NCBI GenBank assembly: GCA_003509545.1 | Contig: DOLC01000005.1 | Span: 1-8,622 of the forward strand | Length of the DNA: 8,622 nt | Origin: Peptococcaceae bacterium | Lineage (GTDB): Bacteria; Bacillota; DSM-521; Neomoorellales; Neomoorellaceae | Direction: 5' to 3' | In this document: positions 1-6,219 of the stretch, piece by piece | Position numbering within the stretch: the stretch's first letter is position 1 | Layout: every line of letters begins with the position of its first letter | Notes under the pieces: generated by a model | The model's input: the letters and a program-made list of their open reading frames with translations, nothing else | Told to the model about the DNA's origin: nothing | Database searches by the model: none | Translations under genes and position numbers: made by a program

Positions 1-60
1 CGCGAGGACCACTTAGCGAGCAAAAACAATGCCGGCCCGGAGGGAAGTTATTTTCGGGGT
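1..60 (+). repeat. Left copy of a 60-bp inverted repeat
   Basis: Bases 1-60 read as the reverse complement of 8347-8406 with 58 of 60 positions identical; the mismatches pair position 22 with 8385 and position 42 with 8365. The repeat probably continues left of the window, because the right copy runs into further repetitive sequence. The segment holds the core AATGCCGGCCCG (28-39), which occurs again at 8570-8581 in the same orientation and at 8368-8379 in the opposite one. No terminal transposase or target-site duplication can be seen, so this is a dispersed repeat of unknown type and not a recognised insertion sequence. Confidence 0.9.
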
Positions 61-104
61 TAGAATAAAGGGAAATAAACAAAAGAATAAGCGAGGGAAT
101 TCTT

Positions 105-314
105 ATGGCAGCAAATTTAGTTGAGGAGTTGTATAACGCAATAAAGCGGTTACCCTCGGATTTAAAGAAAGAACTTTACACTAGATTAGGTGTCATTGAA
201 GACAAGAAAACGACAGCAGCGTTAGACGAGCTTATTGGGATTGCGAGCGGGCCCAAAGGGAAAGGTTCTCGGACCTATAAGGAGGACTTGTATGGTGGCT
301 CGCGGCCGCTCTAG
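105..314 (+). CDS. Orphan VapB-like antitoxin (putative)
   Basis: A 69-residue protein with an amphipathic N-terminal helix (about residues 4-28) and a C-terminal stretch containing the pattern LIGIA..GPKG....YKEDLYGG. Small antitoxins of PIN-domain (VapC) toxins often have this two-part layout, with the tail ending in a (Y/D)..LYG motif that wraps the toxin. The ATG has a good ribosome binding site, GAGGG at 93-97, seven bases upstream. The gene is AT-richer than the core genes. No toxin follows: a second strong ribosome binding site and an ATG overlap the end of this frame, but that frame stops after nine codons. The next gene is convergent. Assignment to an antitoxin family rests on sequence character only; a DUF2281-type small protein is an alternative. 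Confidence 0.55.
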   Translation: MAANLVEELYNAIKRLPSDLKKELYTRLGVIEDKKTTAALDELIGIASGPKGKGSRTYKEDLYGGSRPL

Positions 315-321
315 GGTGTAG
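292..321 (+). pseudogene. Toxin-gene stump downstream of the VapB-like antitoxin
   Basis: Inside the end of the antitoxin frame there is AAGGAGG at 279-285, six bases before an ATG at 292. The frame that starts there encodes only MVARGRSRV and stops at 319-321. The layout, an ideal ribosome binding site and a start overlapping the antitoxin 3' end, is typical of a translationally coupled toxin gene. The sequence after it shows no PIN-domain motif such as a VDTSA-like start. I infer that the body of the toxin gene was deleted or replaced by the following brnTA segment. It could also be a chance start codon. Confidence 0.4.
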
Positions 322-334
322 GGTATATTGCAGT

Positions 335-586
335 TTAGCTGGGCTTGCTTGTAACAAAGCGCCTTACCGCCGCGCGGATCAGACTCGTATAGCCCAGCCC
401 CAACACCTTTGCCCGGCGTTTTAGTTCATCCAGGTCTTCCTTGGGTAACCTTACTGTTACAGCTACCATTTGTCGCTGAGGCCTCTTGTTGATTACCTCT
501 AATCCTTCGAGTTCGGTTATATCAGTCTCATCGAAGAACTTGGCAAGAACCTCGAGATCGTCTGTATCAGGGGGATATTTTTTCAT
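335..586 (-). CDS. brnA: BrnA/CopG-family ribbon-helix-helix antitoxin
   Basis: An 83-residue protein. The acidic N-terminal half (about 1-37, with DTDDLEVLAKFFDETD) is the expected toxin-binding part. The C-terminal half (about 40-78) has the ribbon-helix-helix signature: a strand VAVTVRLP, then helix EDLDELKRRAKVLG, then helix TSLIRAAVRRFV. This arrangement matches CopG-type antitoxins of the BrnTA group, which neutralise BrnT and repress their own promoter. Its ATG (586-584) shares one base with the toxin stop codon (TAATG), and a GGAGG lies about nine bases upstream, so the two genes are translationally coupled with the toxin first. That toxin-first order is normal for BrnTA modules. The family call is fairly safe; the exact subfamily is inferred. 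Confidence 0.8.
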   Translation of the reverse strand: MKKYPPDTDDLEVLAKFFDETDITELEGLEVINKRPQRQMVAVTVRLPKEDLDELKRRAKVLGLGYTSLIRAAVRRFVTSKPS

Positions 587-882
587 TATTTTCGCCTCCT
601 TTTATACTGCCGACGTTCTTTCTGGCTCATGTCGCGCGCTGTGACCGGGAGGGCCGCGCCACCCCCAAGATCTAGGAGAACAACCGTCAAATATCTACCT
701 CCCGTAGTGCGGCCGAGCAGGTAATAAATATAGCTGTCGTGGCGACTCTCCGACCTTGGTCCACGTAGTAAAATGGCATAAGGATCGTTGAATACAGCTT
801 CTTCTACTTCCTCCTGCGTCACTCCATGCTTCTGCTCAATATGTGCTATCCTATCTTGGCGCCAACGAAGAGTATGGAACAA
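586..882 (-). CDS. brnT: BrnT-family ribonuclease toxin
   Basis: A 98-residue basic protein with the BrnT layout: an N-terminal W....RI.HIE.KHGVT.EEVEEAV helix (residues 7-30), a central strand region with NDPYAILL and YIYYLLGR, a hydrophobic strand YLTVVLLD, and the tail TARDMSQKERRQYKRRRK. BrnT proteins have a RelE-like fold and inhibit translation by cleaving RNA; the conserved KHGV segment and the C-terminal ARxMxxxERRxY segment are both intact, so the toxin looks functional. The start is a TTG at 882-880, supported by AAGGTGGG six bases upstream and by the promoter placed just before it. It is followed directly by the antitoxin gene. The operon abuts the point where tepA is broken. Confidence 0.82.
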   Translation of the reverse strand: MFHTLRWRQDRIAHIEQKHGVTQEEVEEAVFNDPYAILLRGPRSESRHDSYIYYLLGRTTGGRYLTVVLLDLGGGAALPVTARDMSQKERRQYKRRRK

Positions 883-905
883 ATGGATCCCACCTTCTAT
901 ACTAC

Positions 906-934
906 ATTGTAATACACAAAAAGGGTTCTATCAA
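906..934 (-). promoter_or_regulatory. sigma-A-type promoter of brnTA
   Basis: Read on the minus strand, TTGATA (934-929) and TACAAT (911-906) are separated by exactly 17 bases, each one substitution from the vegetative consensus. Transcription would start near 899, giving a leader of about 17 nt that contains the AAGGTGGG ribosome binding site and the TTG start of brnT. The small palindrome TACATTGTA (903-911) overlaps the -10 element and is a candidate half of an operator for the ribbon-helix-helix antitoxin; this last point is inference. Confidence 0.75.
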
Positions 935-956
935 GCCCCAGTGGAGTTGTAGCTAC

Positions 957-1328
957 TTGGGTGCGATAGGGGTACCCATCGCCGTTGCCGCCAACCGCTC
1001 CTTCATTGCCGAAACCGCTACCATGACGGTGCACCCCATCCGGCTGACGGGTCTGGTGATCGGTGTGCCCCAGACCTACGAATATCTGGATAAAATGCAG
1101 GACCGGGTGGTGCGCTTCGTCACCGAGCACTCCAGGATCTCGGAAGAGAAGTTTAGGGAGTTGATGTTCCGCACAGGGGAGCTGGCCCGGGACATAGGTA
1201 CGGTGCTCGTGGGAAGGGACGCCGTAGAAGTAGGGCTAATCGACGAGGTGGGTGGCCTGTCTCAGGCGGTAAATTACTTGAAGACCCTGATCGCCGAGGG
1301 TGCTCCGGGTCCGGGGGGTCTCCACTAA
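957..1328 (+). pseudogene. tepA: 5'-truncated tepA (ClpP-family translocation-enhancing peptidase)
   Basis: From IGVPIAVAANRSF onward (base 966) the translation follows the C-terminal half of TepA/YmfB-type ClpP-family serine peptidases, including ATMTVHPIRLTGLVIGVPQTYEYLDKMQ and EEKFRELMFRTGELARDIGTVLVG..AVE.GLIDEVGG. Intact members are roughly 230-250 residues; only about 120 remain. In the family the catalytic serine sits just before IGVPIAV (GHSIGVP); here that position is Ala in GAIGVP, so the nucleophile is missing, while the His of MTVHP is kept. The open frame continues upstream to 843, but that part is antisense to brnT and unlike TepA. A TTG at 957 with GGAG at 943-946 could still start a fragment that would couple translation to the next gene. 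Confidence 0.85.
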
Positions 1329-1570
1329 TGGTCATCTATACTCCCATGATACCGGAATTGATCTGGGAGGGAGTTGACGGGTTCCGGCCCAGCTTCCAGG
1401 AGATTCGGGTGGGAAGGTTGACCTTGCTGGTGGAGCCCCTGGGCTTCCAGCAGGCGCGGGTGGTGCGCCTGCTGAGCACCGATCCCGCCGATTACCTTTA
1501 CAGTCCCTATCAGCCGGGCCGGGTGATGAGTTTCGTGCCCGGTCGCGTTGCCGACCCCTGGGGAGAATAA
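1328..1570 (+). CDS. ylzJ: YlzJ-like small protein
   Basis: An 80-residue protein beginning MVIYTPMIPELIWEG and ending in a run of short hydrophobic and proline-rich turns (LYSPYQPGRVMSF). The opening Y(T/S)xxP.ExI(F/W) pattern, the size, and the position between tepA and ftsK/spoIIIE match the YlzJ-like family of Firmicutes, whose function is unknown. Its ATG overlaps the tepA stop codon by one base (TAATG) and has only a weak GGGGGGT ahead of it, so its translation probably depended on ribosomes finishing tepA. Loss of the tepA 5' half may therefore reduce its expression unless the truncated fragment is still translated. The function is not known. Confidence 0.8.
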   Translation: MVIYTPMIPELIWEGVDGFRPSFQEIRVGRLTLLVEPLGFQQARVVRLLSTDPADYLYSPYQPGRVMSFVPGRVADPWGE

Positions 1571-1577
1571 CTACTAC

Positions 1578-1610
1578 AAGGAATTTTTTCCCCCGTGTAG
1601 AAATAGTACC
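1578..1610 (+). promoter_or_regulatory. Intergenic leader motif, copy A (before ftsK)
   Basis: The 57-base gap between ylzJ and ftsK contains AAGGAATTTTTTCCCCCGTG followed by TAGAAATAGTACC. The gap after ftsK holds a similar string (3949-3978): both start AAGGA(A)TTT, continue through a C-rich run, and end with TGT(A/C)GAA...GTACC. The recurrence in gaps that start cell-envelope/segregation genes suggests a promoter or operator. It does not match standard sigma-A -35/-10 spacing. The role is inferred from recurrence only. Confidence 0.4.
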
Positions 1611-1627
1611 TGCTGGGGGGATGCAAA

Positions 1628-3940
1628 ATGCCGCCGACCAAAACGGTGACCAACAGGTTGAAGAATGAAATCCTGGGTGTGGTGCTGCTGGCTTTGGCCC
1701 TCCTGTTCGCCGCAGGCCTGTATACGACTTCGGTGGGATGGGTATCCCCCAGCGCAAGCATCGGAGCCCTAGGCCAGTTCATGGTTCGTGTTCTTCAGGG
1801 GTTGACGGGCCAGGGCAAATTCTTGGTTCCTATCTTTTTCGCCCTGTGGGGCCTGAGGTTGATCGTCGGCGGCCGGGCCCGGGATCTGAACGCCCGCCTC
1901 GTCGGGATATTGATTTTTATTTTGACTTTACTAAGTGCCCTTCACCAGCCGTATTTGCCGGGGCGTGGGGCCAAGGAAGTGCTGGCCGTAGGCATGGCCG
2001 GCGGCGGTGGCGGCCTACTCGGAGCCTTGTTTTCGGTAATTTTGGGGACGGTGTTCGGAAGGATAGGTACTTGGATTGTCATGGGAGCCCTGGTGGTGAT
2101 AGCCTTTGTTCTTCTTACGGGGGTTTCCCTGTCCAAGGGCTTGGCGTCGGCCTGGCACCGGTTTAAGACCGCGGCCTCCGGCTTTAGGGAGTGGCTGGTC
2201 AATTTCCTCTACACCGACGTCCCGGGCGGTGAAGTAGGAGACAACGGAGAGGAAGAAAAACCGCCTAAGTTGAAGGCCAGGGCCGAGCGGGAAGTGGTCC
2301 CCGTGATTATGGACAACCCTCCTCCTACGCCGGTCTTAACTCCGGAGGCCAAGGAGGCGTCGCCGCCCAGGATATATCCCGAGCCTTCTGTCCCTCCGGC
2401 GCTGGAGGAGGAGGGCAGGCGGCGCCGGAGGTCCCGCAGCCCTCTGCCTTCCCCGGAGGCGACGGAAGGTGAACTTCCTTTTTCCGCGGAGGGCTGCGCG
2501 CCGGGGGACTACGTTCTGCCGCCCTTTAATTTGTTGAGCAAGCCTGTAAGGGTGAAAAATCCCCGCTTGGAAAAGGATATTGCCGAGCGCATTAAAATCT
2601 TGGAGGATACCCTGGACAGTTTCGGCGTCAAGGTAAAGGTTACCCAGGTGAGCTGTGGCCCGGCGGTCACCCGCTACGAAGTACAGCCGGCGCCGGGGAT
2701 TAAGGTGAGCCGCATAGTAAGCCTGGCCGACGATATAGCCCTAAGCCTTGCCGCCCCCCAGGTGAGGATTGAGGCGCCGATTCCGGGCAAGGCGGCCGTG
2801 GGTATTGAAGTACCTAACAAAGAAGTGGCCCTGGTGCACTTGCGGGAAGTGCTGGAAACCCCGGCCTTTACCGAGTCGGCCAGTAAACTCACCCTGGCCT
2901 TGGGGAAGGATATCGCCGGCAATCCCGTAATCGCCGACCTGGCCAAAATGCCCCACCTCCTCATCGCGGGGGCTACCGGTTCGGGCAAGAGCGTGTGCCT
3001 GAATTCTATTATTTGTAGCCTGCTTTTCAAGGCCAAGCCCCATGAGCTGAAGCTTTTGATGATCGATCCCAAAATGGTGGAACTGACCCAGTACAACGGC
3101 ATACCTCATCTCCTGGCGCCGGTGGTCAGCCATCCCAAAAAGGCGGCCGCCGCCCTGCACTGGGTGGTAAACGAGATGGAAAAGCGCTATGAGCTTTTCG
3201 CGGCGGCGGGGGTAAAAGACCTCAGCCGTTATAACCGCCTGCAACAAAAGGAGAACGAGGGGCAAGGCGCCTTACCCTTAATAGTGGTCCTCATCGACGA
3301 ACTGGCCGATCTTATGATGGTGGCCCCTGCCGATGTGGAGGATGCCATATGCCGCTTGGCCCAGATGGCCAGGGCGGCGGGCATACACCTGGTGGTGGCC
3401 ACGCAGCGGCCGTCGGTGGATGTTATCACCGGTTTGATCAAGGCCAATATTTCGGCACGCATAGCCTTTGCCGTCTCTTCCCAGATCGATTCCCGCACCA
3501 TTCTGGATATGGGGGGAGCCGAAAAGCTCCTGGGCCGGGGCGACATGCTGTTCTTGCCCACGGGGGCGGCCAAGCCTATTCGCGTCCAGGGAGTCTATGT
3601 CTCTGACCGGGAGGTCGAAGATCTGGTCACTTACATAAAACAGCAGGCCCGTCCCGATTACGACCCCAATTTCCTTAAAGAAGAAGAGCAGCCTTATTCG
3701 GAAGAGGACGGCGGTGACGAACTCCTGCCCGACGCAGTACGTGTTGTGCTGGAGACCGGACAGGCGTCTATTTCCATGCTCCAGCGGCGCCTGCGGGTGG
3801 GATATGCCCGGGCAGCGCGGCTGATGGATATGATGGAGGCGCGGGGTTTCGTCGGAGGGCCGGAGGGAACCAAACCGCGCGCCATCCTCATTAATTGGGA
3901 AGAGTATCGGCGAATTTTCGGTGAAACAGCTGATATTTAA
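1628..3940 (+). CDS. ftsK: FtsK/SpoIIIE-type DNA translocase
   Basis: A 770-residue membrane-anchored ATPase that pumps chromosomal DNA through the division or sporulation septum. The N-terminal part has four to five hydrophobic segments (about 14-34, 64-82, 90-106, 118-143, 147-168), then a charged proline-rich linker (about 200-300). The motor follows, with the alpha/beta region (DSFGVKVKVTQVSCGPAVTRYEV...), Walker A GATGSGKS at 448-455, and Walker B IVVLIDE ending in D557-E558, followed by MARAAGIHLVVATQRPSVDVITG. The C-terminal gamma winged-helix domain (about 698-765, ISMLQRRLRVGYARAARLMDMMEARGFVG) reads orienting DNA motifs. Length and domain order are normal for SpoIIIE. The ATG has GGGGGG at 1615-1620. 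Position after tepA-ylzJ matches spoIIIE loci of Bacillus, but FtsK and SpoIIIE cannot be separated by sequence alone. Confidence 0.97.
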   Translation: MPPTKTVTNRLKNEILGVVLLALALLFAAGLYTTSVGWVSPSASIGALGQFMVRVLQGLTGQGKFLVPIFFALWGLRLIVGGRARDLNARLVGILIFILTLLSALHQPYLPGRGAKEVLAVGMAGGGGGLLGALFSVILGTVFGRIGTWIVMGALVVIAFVLLTGVSLSKGLASAWHRFKTAASGFREWLVNFLYTDVPGGEVGDNGEEEKPPKLKARAEREVVPVIMDNPPPTPVLTPEAKEASPPRIYPEPSVPPALEEEGRRRRRSRSPLPSPEATEGELPFSAEGCAPGDYVLPPFNLLSKPVRVKNPRLEKDIAERIKILEDTLDSFGVKVKVTQVSCGPAVTRYEVQPAPGIKVSRIVSLADDIALSLAAPQVRIEAPIPGKAAVGIEVPNKEVALVHLREVLETPAFTESASKLTLALGKDIAGNPVIADLAKMPHLLIAGATGSGKSVCLNSIICSLLFKAKPHELKLLMIDPKMVELTQYNGIPHLLAPVVSHPKKAAAALHWVVNEMEKRYELFAAAGVKDLSRYNRLQQKENEGQGALPLIVVLIDELADLMMVAPADVEDAICRLAQMARAAGIHLVVATQRPSVDVITGLIKANISARIAFAVSSQIDSRTILDMGGAEKLLGRGDMLFLPTGAAKPIRVQGVYVSDREVEDLVTYIKQQARPDYDPNFLKEEEQPYSEEDGGDELLPDAVRVVLETGQASISMLQRRLRVGYARAARLMDMMEARGFVGGPEGTKPRAILINWEEYRRIFGETADI

Positions 3941-3948
3941 ACTTATAG

Positions 3949-3978
3949 AAGGATTTCCCGGGTCGTTGTCGAAGTACC
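3949..3978 (+). promoter_or_regulatory. Intergenic leader motif, copy B (before rodZ)
   Basis: Within the 83-base gap after ftsK, AAGGATTTCCCGGGTCG is followed by TTGTCGAAGTACC. This resembles copy A at 1578-1610, with the same AAGGA start and the same TGT(A/C)GAA...GTACC end, three bases shorter overall. The gap also has the strong ribosome binding region GGGGTGGGG ahead of the next ATG. No inverted repeat with a T run is visible, so a terminator is not supported. The role as promoter or operator is inference. Confidence 0.4.
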
Positions 3979-4023
3979 AAAGGGGCGAGTTGCCAGGAAA
4001 GAACGGGTTGCAGGGGTGGGGCT

Positions 4024-4782
4024 ATGGGGAGAATAGGTGAGGAGCTGCGCCGGGCGCGGGAAGAGAAGGGTATCACTTTAAGGGAGGCCGAGGAAGCCAC
4101 CAAAATAAGGCTTAAGTACCTGGACGCCCTGGAAAAGGGGGATTTTCACCAGTTTCCGGGGCGGGTGTATGCTATTGGTTTTTTGCGTAGTTATGCCCGC
4201 TATCTGGGGTTAGACCCCCAGGAGCTGGTAGAAGAGCTCAAGGCCGAACTGCCCGCGGAGGAAGAGGAAGAATACAGGATTGCCTCCCCCGGACGTGGAC
4301 AGGGGGAAGAGGGCAGGAAAAGGGGTATCGGCCGCTGGTGGGTCGTGGTTCTGGTATTGTTCCTCCTTTGGGGCTTGAACCACCTTTATAACCGGTCCCG
4401 GCCGGTTCCGGAGGAAAGTTCGCCGTTCCCTCCTCCCCTGGCGAACGGAGAGGTGACCCCTCCCGAGGCCCAGCCGCCGTCCCCGCCGCCGGTGGAGCCG
4501 CCGCCGGCCCAGGTTCCCGAAGTCAGGGGAGTGGAAGTTAAAGTGTACGTCCGGGAGCGGGAGTGCTGGATAGGGGTTAGGGTGGACGGCCGCGACGCCT
4601 TCTCCGGCACCCTCAGAGCCGGAGACACTCGGACCTTCCGCGGGGACGAAGCCATAACCCTTACCCTGGGGAGCGCGGGTGTGGCCGAGGTTACTGTCAA
4701 CGGAGAGCTGTTGCCGCCCCTGGGCAGGGTGGGCGAAGTGGTAACCCGTACCTTCAGGGCCCCGGAGGCGGGCGAAGAATGA
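4024..4782 (+). CDS. rodZ: RodZ-like membrane helix-turn-helix protein
   Basis: A 252-residue protein. Residues 1-70 form a Cro/C1-like helix-turn-helix domain of the HTH_25 type (IGEELRRAREEKGITLREAEEATKI, then YLDALEKGDFHQFPGRVYAIGFLRSYARYLGLD). An acidic linker leads to one membrane helix (about 104-121, WWVVVLVLFLLWGLNHLY). A proline-rich spacer follows (about 128-165), and then a beta-rich C-terminal domain (about 168-245, DUF4115-like, with CWIGVRVDGRDAFSGTL and GDTRTF). This is the RodZ architecture. RodZ links MreB filaments to the envelope and helps set rod shape; the HTH domain usually binds MreB and not DNA. The ATG is preceded by GGGGTGGGG. In many Firmicutes a rodZ-like gene lies just upstream of rimO or pgsA, as here. 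Confidence 0.88.
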   Translation: MGRIGEELRRAREEKGITLREAEEATKIRLKYLDALEKGDFHQFPGRVYAIGFLRSYARYLGLDPQELVEELKAELPAEEEEEYRIASPGRGQGEEGRKRGIGRWWVVVLVLFLLWGLNHLYNRSRPVPEESSPFPPPLANGEVTPPEAQPPSPPPVEPPPAQVPEVRGVEVKVYVRERECWIGVRVDGRDAFSGTLRAGDTRTFRGDEAITLTLGSAGVAEVTVNGELLPPLGRVGEVVTRTFRAPEAGEE

Positions 4783-4837
4783 AGGGGGCGAGCCTTATCC
4801 CGAAGGGGAAAGGAACCCTAAGGATAGTGGATGCGTA

Positions 4838-6166
4838 ATGGTTAGAATAGCAGTAATTACCCTGGGATGCGCTAAGAACGAAGTGGACAGCGAATATATG
4901 CTGGGGGTGCTGGAAAACAGGGGATACGAGGTAGTGGAAACTCCTGAAGAGGCAGAAGTAGTTATCGTTAATACCTGTAGCTTTATAAGGGCGGCCAAGG
5001 AAGAGGCCCTGCAGACCATCTTGGGCCTTGCTTCCGGAAGGGAAGAAGGTTATCCCGTCCTAATCGTTGCAGGATGCCTTGCCCAGCAGCACGGGGCTGA
5101 ACTATGGCAGGAACTGCCCGAGGTGGGGGCCTTTATAGGGCCTGAGGCCATCCCGCGGCTGCCGGAGATAATAGAGGGCGTGTTGCGGGGGGAGCGTTTG
5201 GTGGACATACCGGGACCCGGGGAAGGGGATCTCCGGGGCCTGCCCCGCCGCAGGGTCGCAAACGGCCCTAGCGCCTATTTGAAAATAGCCGAGGGATGCG
5301 ACAATGCCTGTACCTACTGTACCATACCCTTCATTAAAGGACCTTACCGCAGCCGTCCTAAAGAAGAGCTGGTTAGGGAGGCGGAATGGCTGGTTTCCCG
5401 GGGAGCCCGGGAGCTGGTGCTGGTGGCCCAAGATACTACGGCCTACGGAAGAGACCTGTACGGCAAGTATGCCTTGCCCGAGCTTCTGAAGGCCCTGACC
5501 TCCCTTCCCGGGGTCCGGTGGTTGCGGTTATTATACGCCTACCCCACCAGAATAACCCCCGAACTTATAGAAGTTATGGCCGGCGAAGATAAAGTATGTG
5601 CCTACCTGGACCTGCCGATGCAGCATGCCCACCCTGATATTTTGCGGGCCATGGGGAGGGCCGGCACCCTGGCCGTTGCCCGGAAAGTAATTACCAGGTT
5701 GAAGACTTGTTTACCCCACATAGCCTTGCGTTCGACTTTCATCGTAGGCTTCCCCGGGGAACGGGAAGAGCATTTTCGTGAGCTGCTGGGGTTCCTGGAA
5801 GAGGTCCGCTTCGACTGGGTGGGGGCCTATACCTATTCGCCGGAAGAGGGCACCCCGGCGGCCGCCATGCTAGGGCAGGTACCGGGAAGGGTGAAGCGTA
5901 GCAGGTACAGGCGCCTGTTGGTACACCAGGAGCCCATTACCGAAGAAAACAACGCGGCTTGGGTCGGCAGGGAACTGGAGGTCCTGGTGGAGGAGAAGGC
6001 GGGGGACGGGCGGGAAGAAGTTTATGTAGGCCGCAGCTTCCGCCAGGCCCCGGAGGTGGACGGGGTGATATACCTCCGCGGAAAATGTCGGCCGGGAGAT
6101 ATGGTAAGGGCCAGGATAACCAGTGTAGAGGGCGTCTACGATCTCGGGGGAGAGGTTGTGGTTTAA
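4838..6166 (+). CDS. rimO: Ribosomal protein S12 methylthiotransferase RimO
   Basis: A 442-residue radical-SAM enzyme that adds a methylthio group to a conserved aspartate of ribosomal protein uS12. The N-terminal UPF0004 domain carries cysteines C11, C47 and C80 (TLGCAKNEVDSE, NTCSFI, AGCLAQ) that hold one 4Fe-4S cluster. The radical-SAM domain has C154, C158 and C161 in GCDNACTYCTIP for the second cluster. The C-terminal TRAM domain spans about 376-442. The early motif NEVDSEYM and the sequence CTIPFIKGPYRSR are characteristic of RimO as opposed to MiaB. Length is normal and all six cysteines are present, so the enzyme should be active. The start ATG has only a weak AAGGA 13 bases upstream; an ATG at 4830 is out of frame. 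It lies 55 bases after rodZ, probably in the same transcript. Confidence 0.95.
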   Translation: MVRIAVITLGCAKNEVDSEYMLGVLENRGYEVVETPEEAEVVIVNTCSFIRAAKEEALQTILGLASGREEGYPVLIVAGCLAQQHGAELWQELPEVGAFIGPEAIPRLPEIIEGVLRGERLVDIPGPGEGDLRGLPRRRVANGPSAYLKIAEGCDNACTYCTIPFIKGPYRSRPKEELVREAEWLVSRGARELVLVAQDTTAYGRDLYGKYALPELLKALTSLPGVRWLRLLYAYPTRITPELIEVMAGEDKVCAYLDLPMQHAHPDILRAMGRAGTLAVARKVITRLKTCLPHIALRSTFIVGFPGEREEHFRELLGFLEEVRFDWVGAYTYSPEEGTPAAAMLGQVPGRVKRSRYRRLLVHQEPITEENNAAWVGRELEVLVEEKAGDGREEVYVGRSFRQAPEVDGVIYLRGKCRPGDMVRARITSVEGVYDLGGEVVV

Positions 6167-6178
6167 TCCAGCAGTTCC

Positions 6179-6219
6179 AAGGAATTACTAAGGTTTCCCC
6201 CGGGAGGTTTTGTTATAAT
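6179..6219 (+). promoter_or_regulatory. Extended -10 promoter with leader-motif-like upstream part
   Basis: TGTTATAAT at 6211-6219 is a perfect extended -10 element (TGnTATAAT). No convincing -35 hexamer lies 16-18 bases upstream. Just before it, CAAGGAATT (6178-6186) and TTTCCCCCG (6194-6202) are identical to blocks of the leader motif ahead of ftsK. The -10 overlaps the ATG at 6218-6220. If the promoter is used, transcripts start near 6226 and cannot carry that ATG, and translation would begin at a downstream start. This would give the 6218-8273 gene pair its own promoter separate from rimO. Confidence 0.55.

Noticed and set aside
302..314. GCGGCCGCTCTAG resembles a cloning-vector polylinker
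   Set aside because: The match is only 13 bases and the flanking sequence does not continue as vector; chance is the simpler explanation, though a raw-read check would settle it.
898..903. TATACT as a plus-strand -10 for the tepA remnant
   Set aside because: No matching -35 is found at a suitable distance, and the site lies in the brnTA leader.
843..956. Upstream extension of the tepA reading frame to an ATG at 843
   Set aside because: It lies antisense to the start of brnT and the brnTA promoter and does not resemble TepA; the open frame there is most likely chance.
2741..3265. Long minus-strand frame of 174 codons inside ftsK
   Set aside because: It is an antisense shadow of the conserved motor domain, with no ribosome binding site or recognisable protein character. 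The other long antisense frames in ftsK, rimO and the protease gene are rejected for the same reason.
4830..4832. ATG just upstream of the rimO start
   Set aside because: It is out of frame with rimO (eight bases offset) and the RimO N-terminus from 4838 matches the family start.
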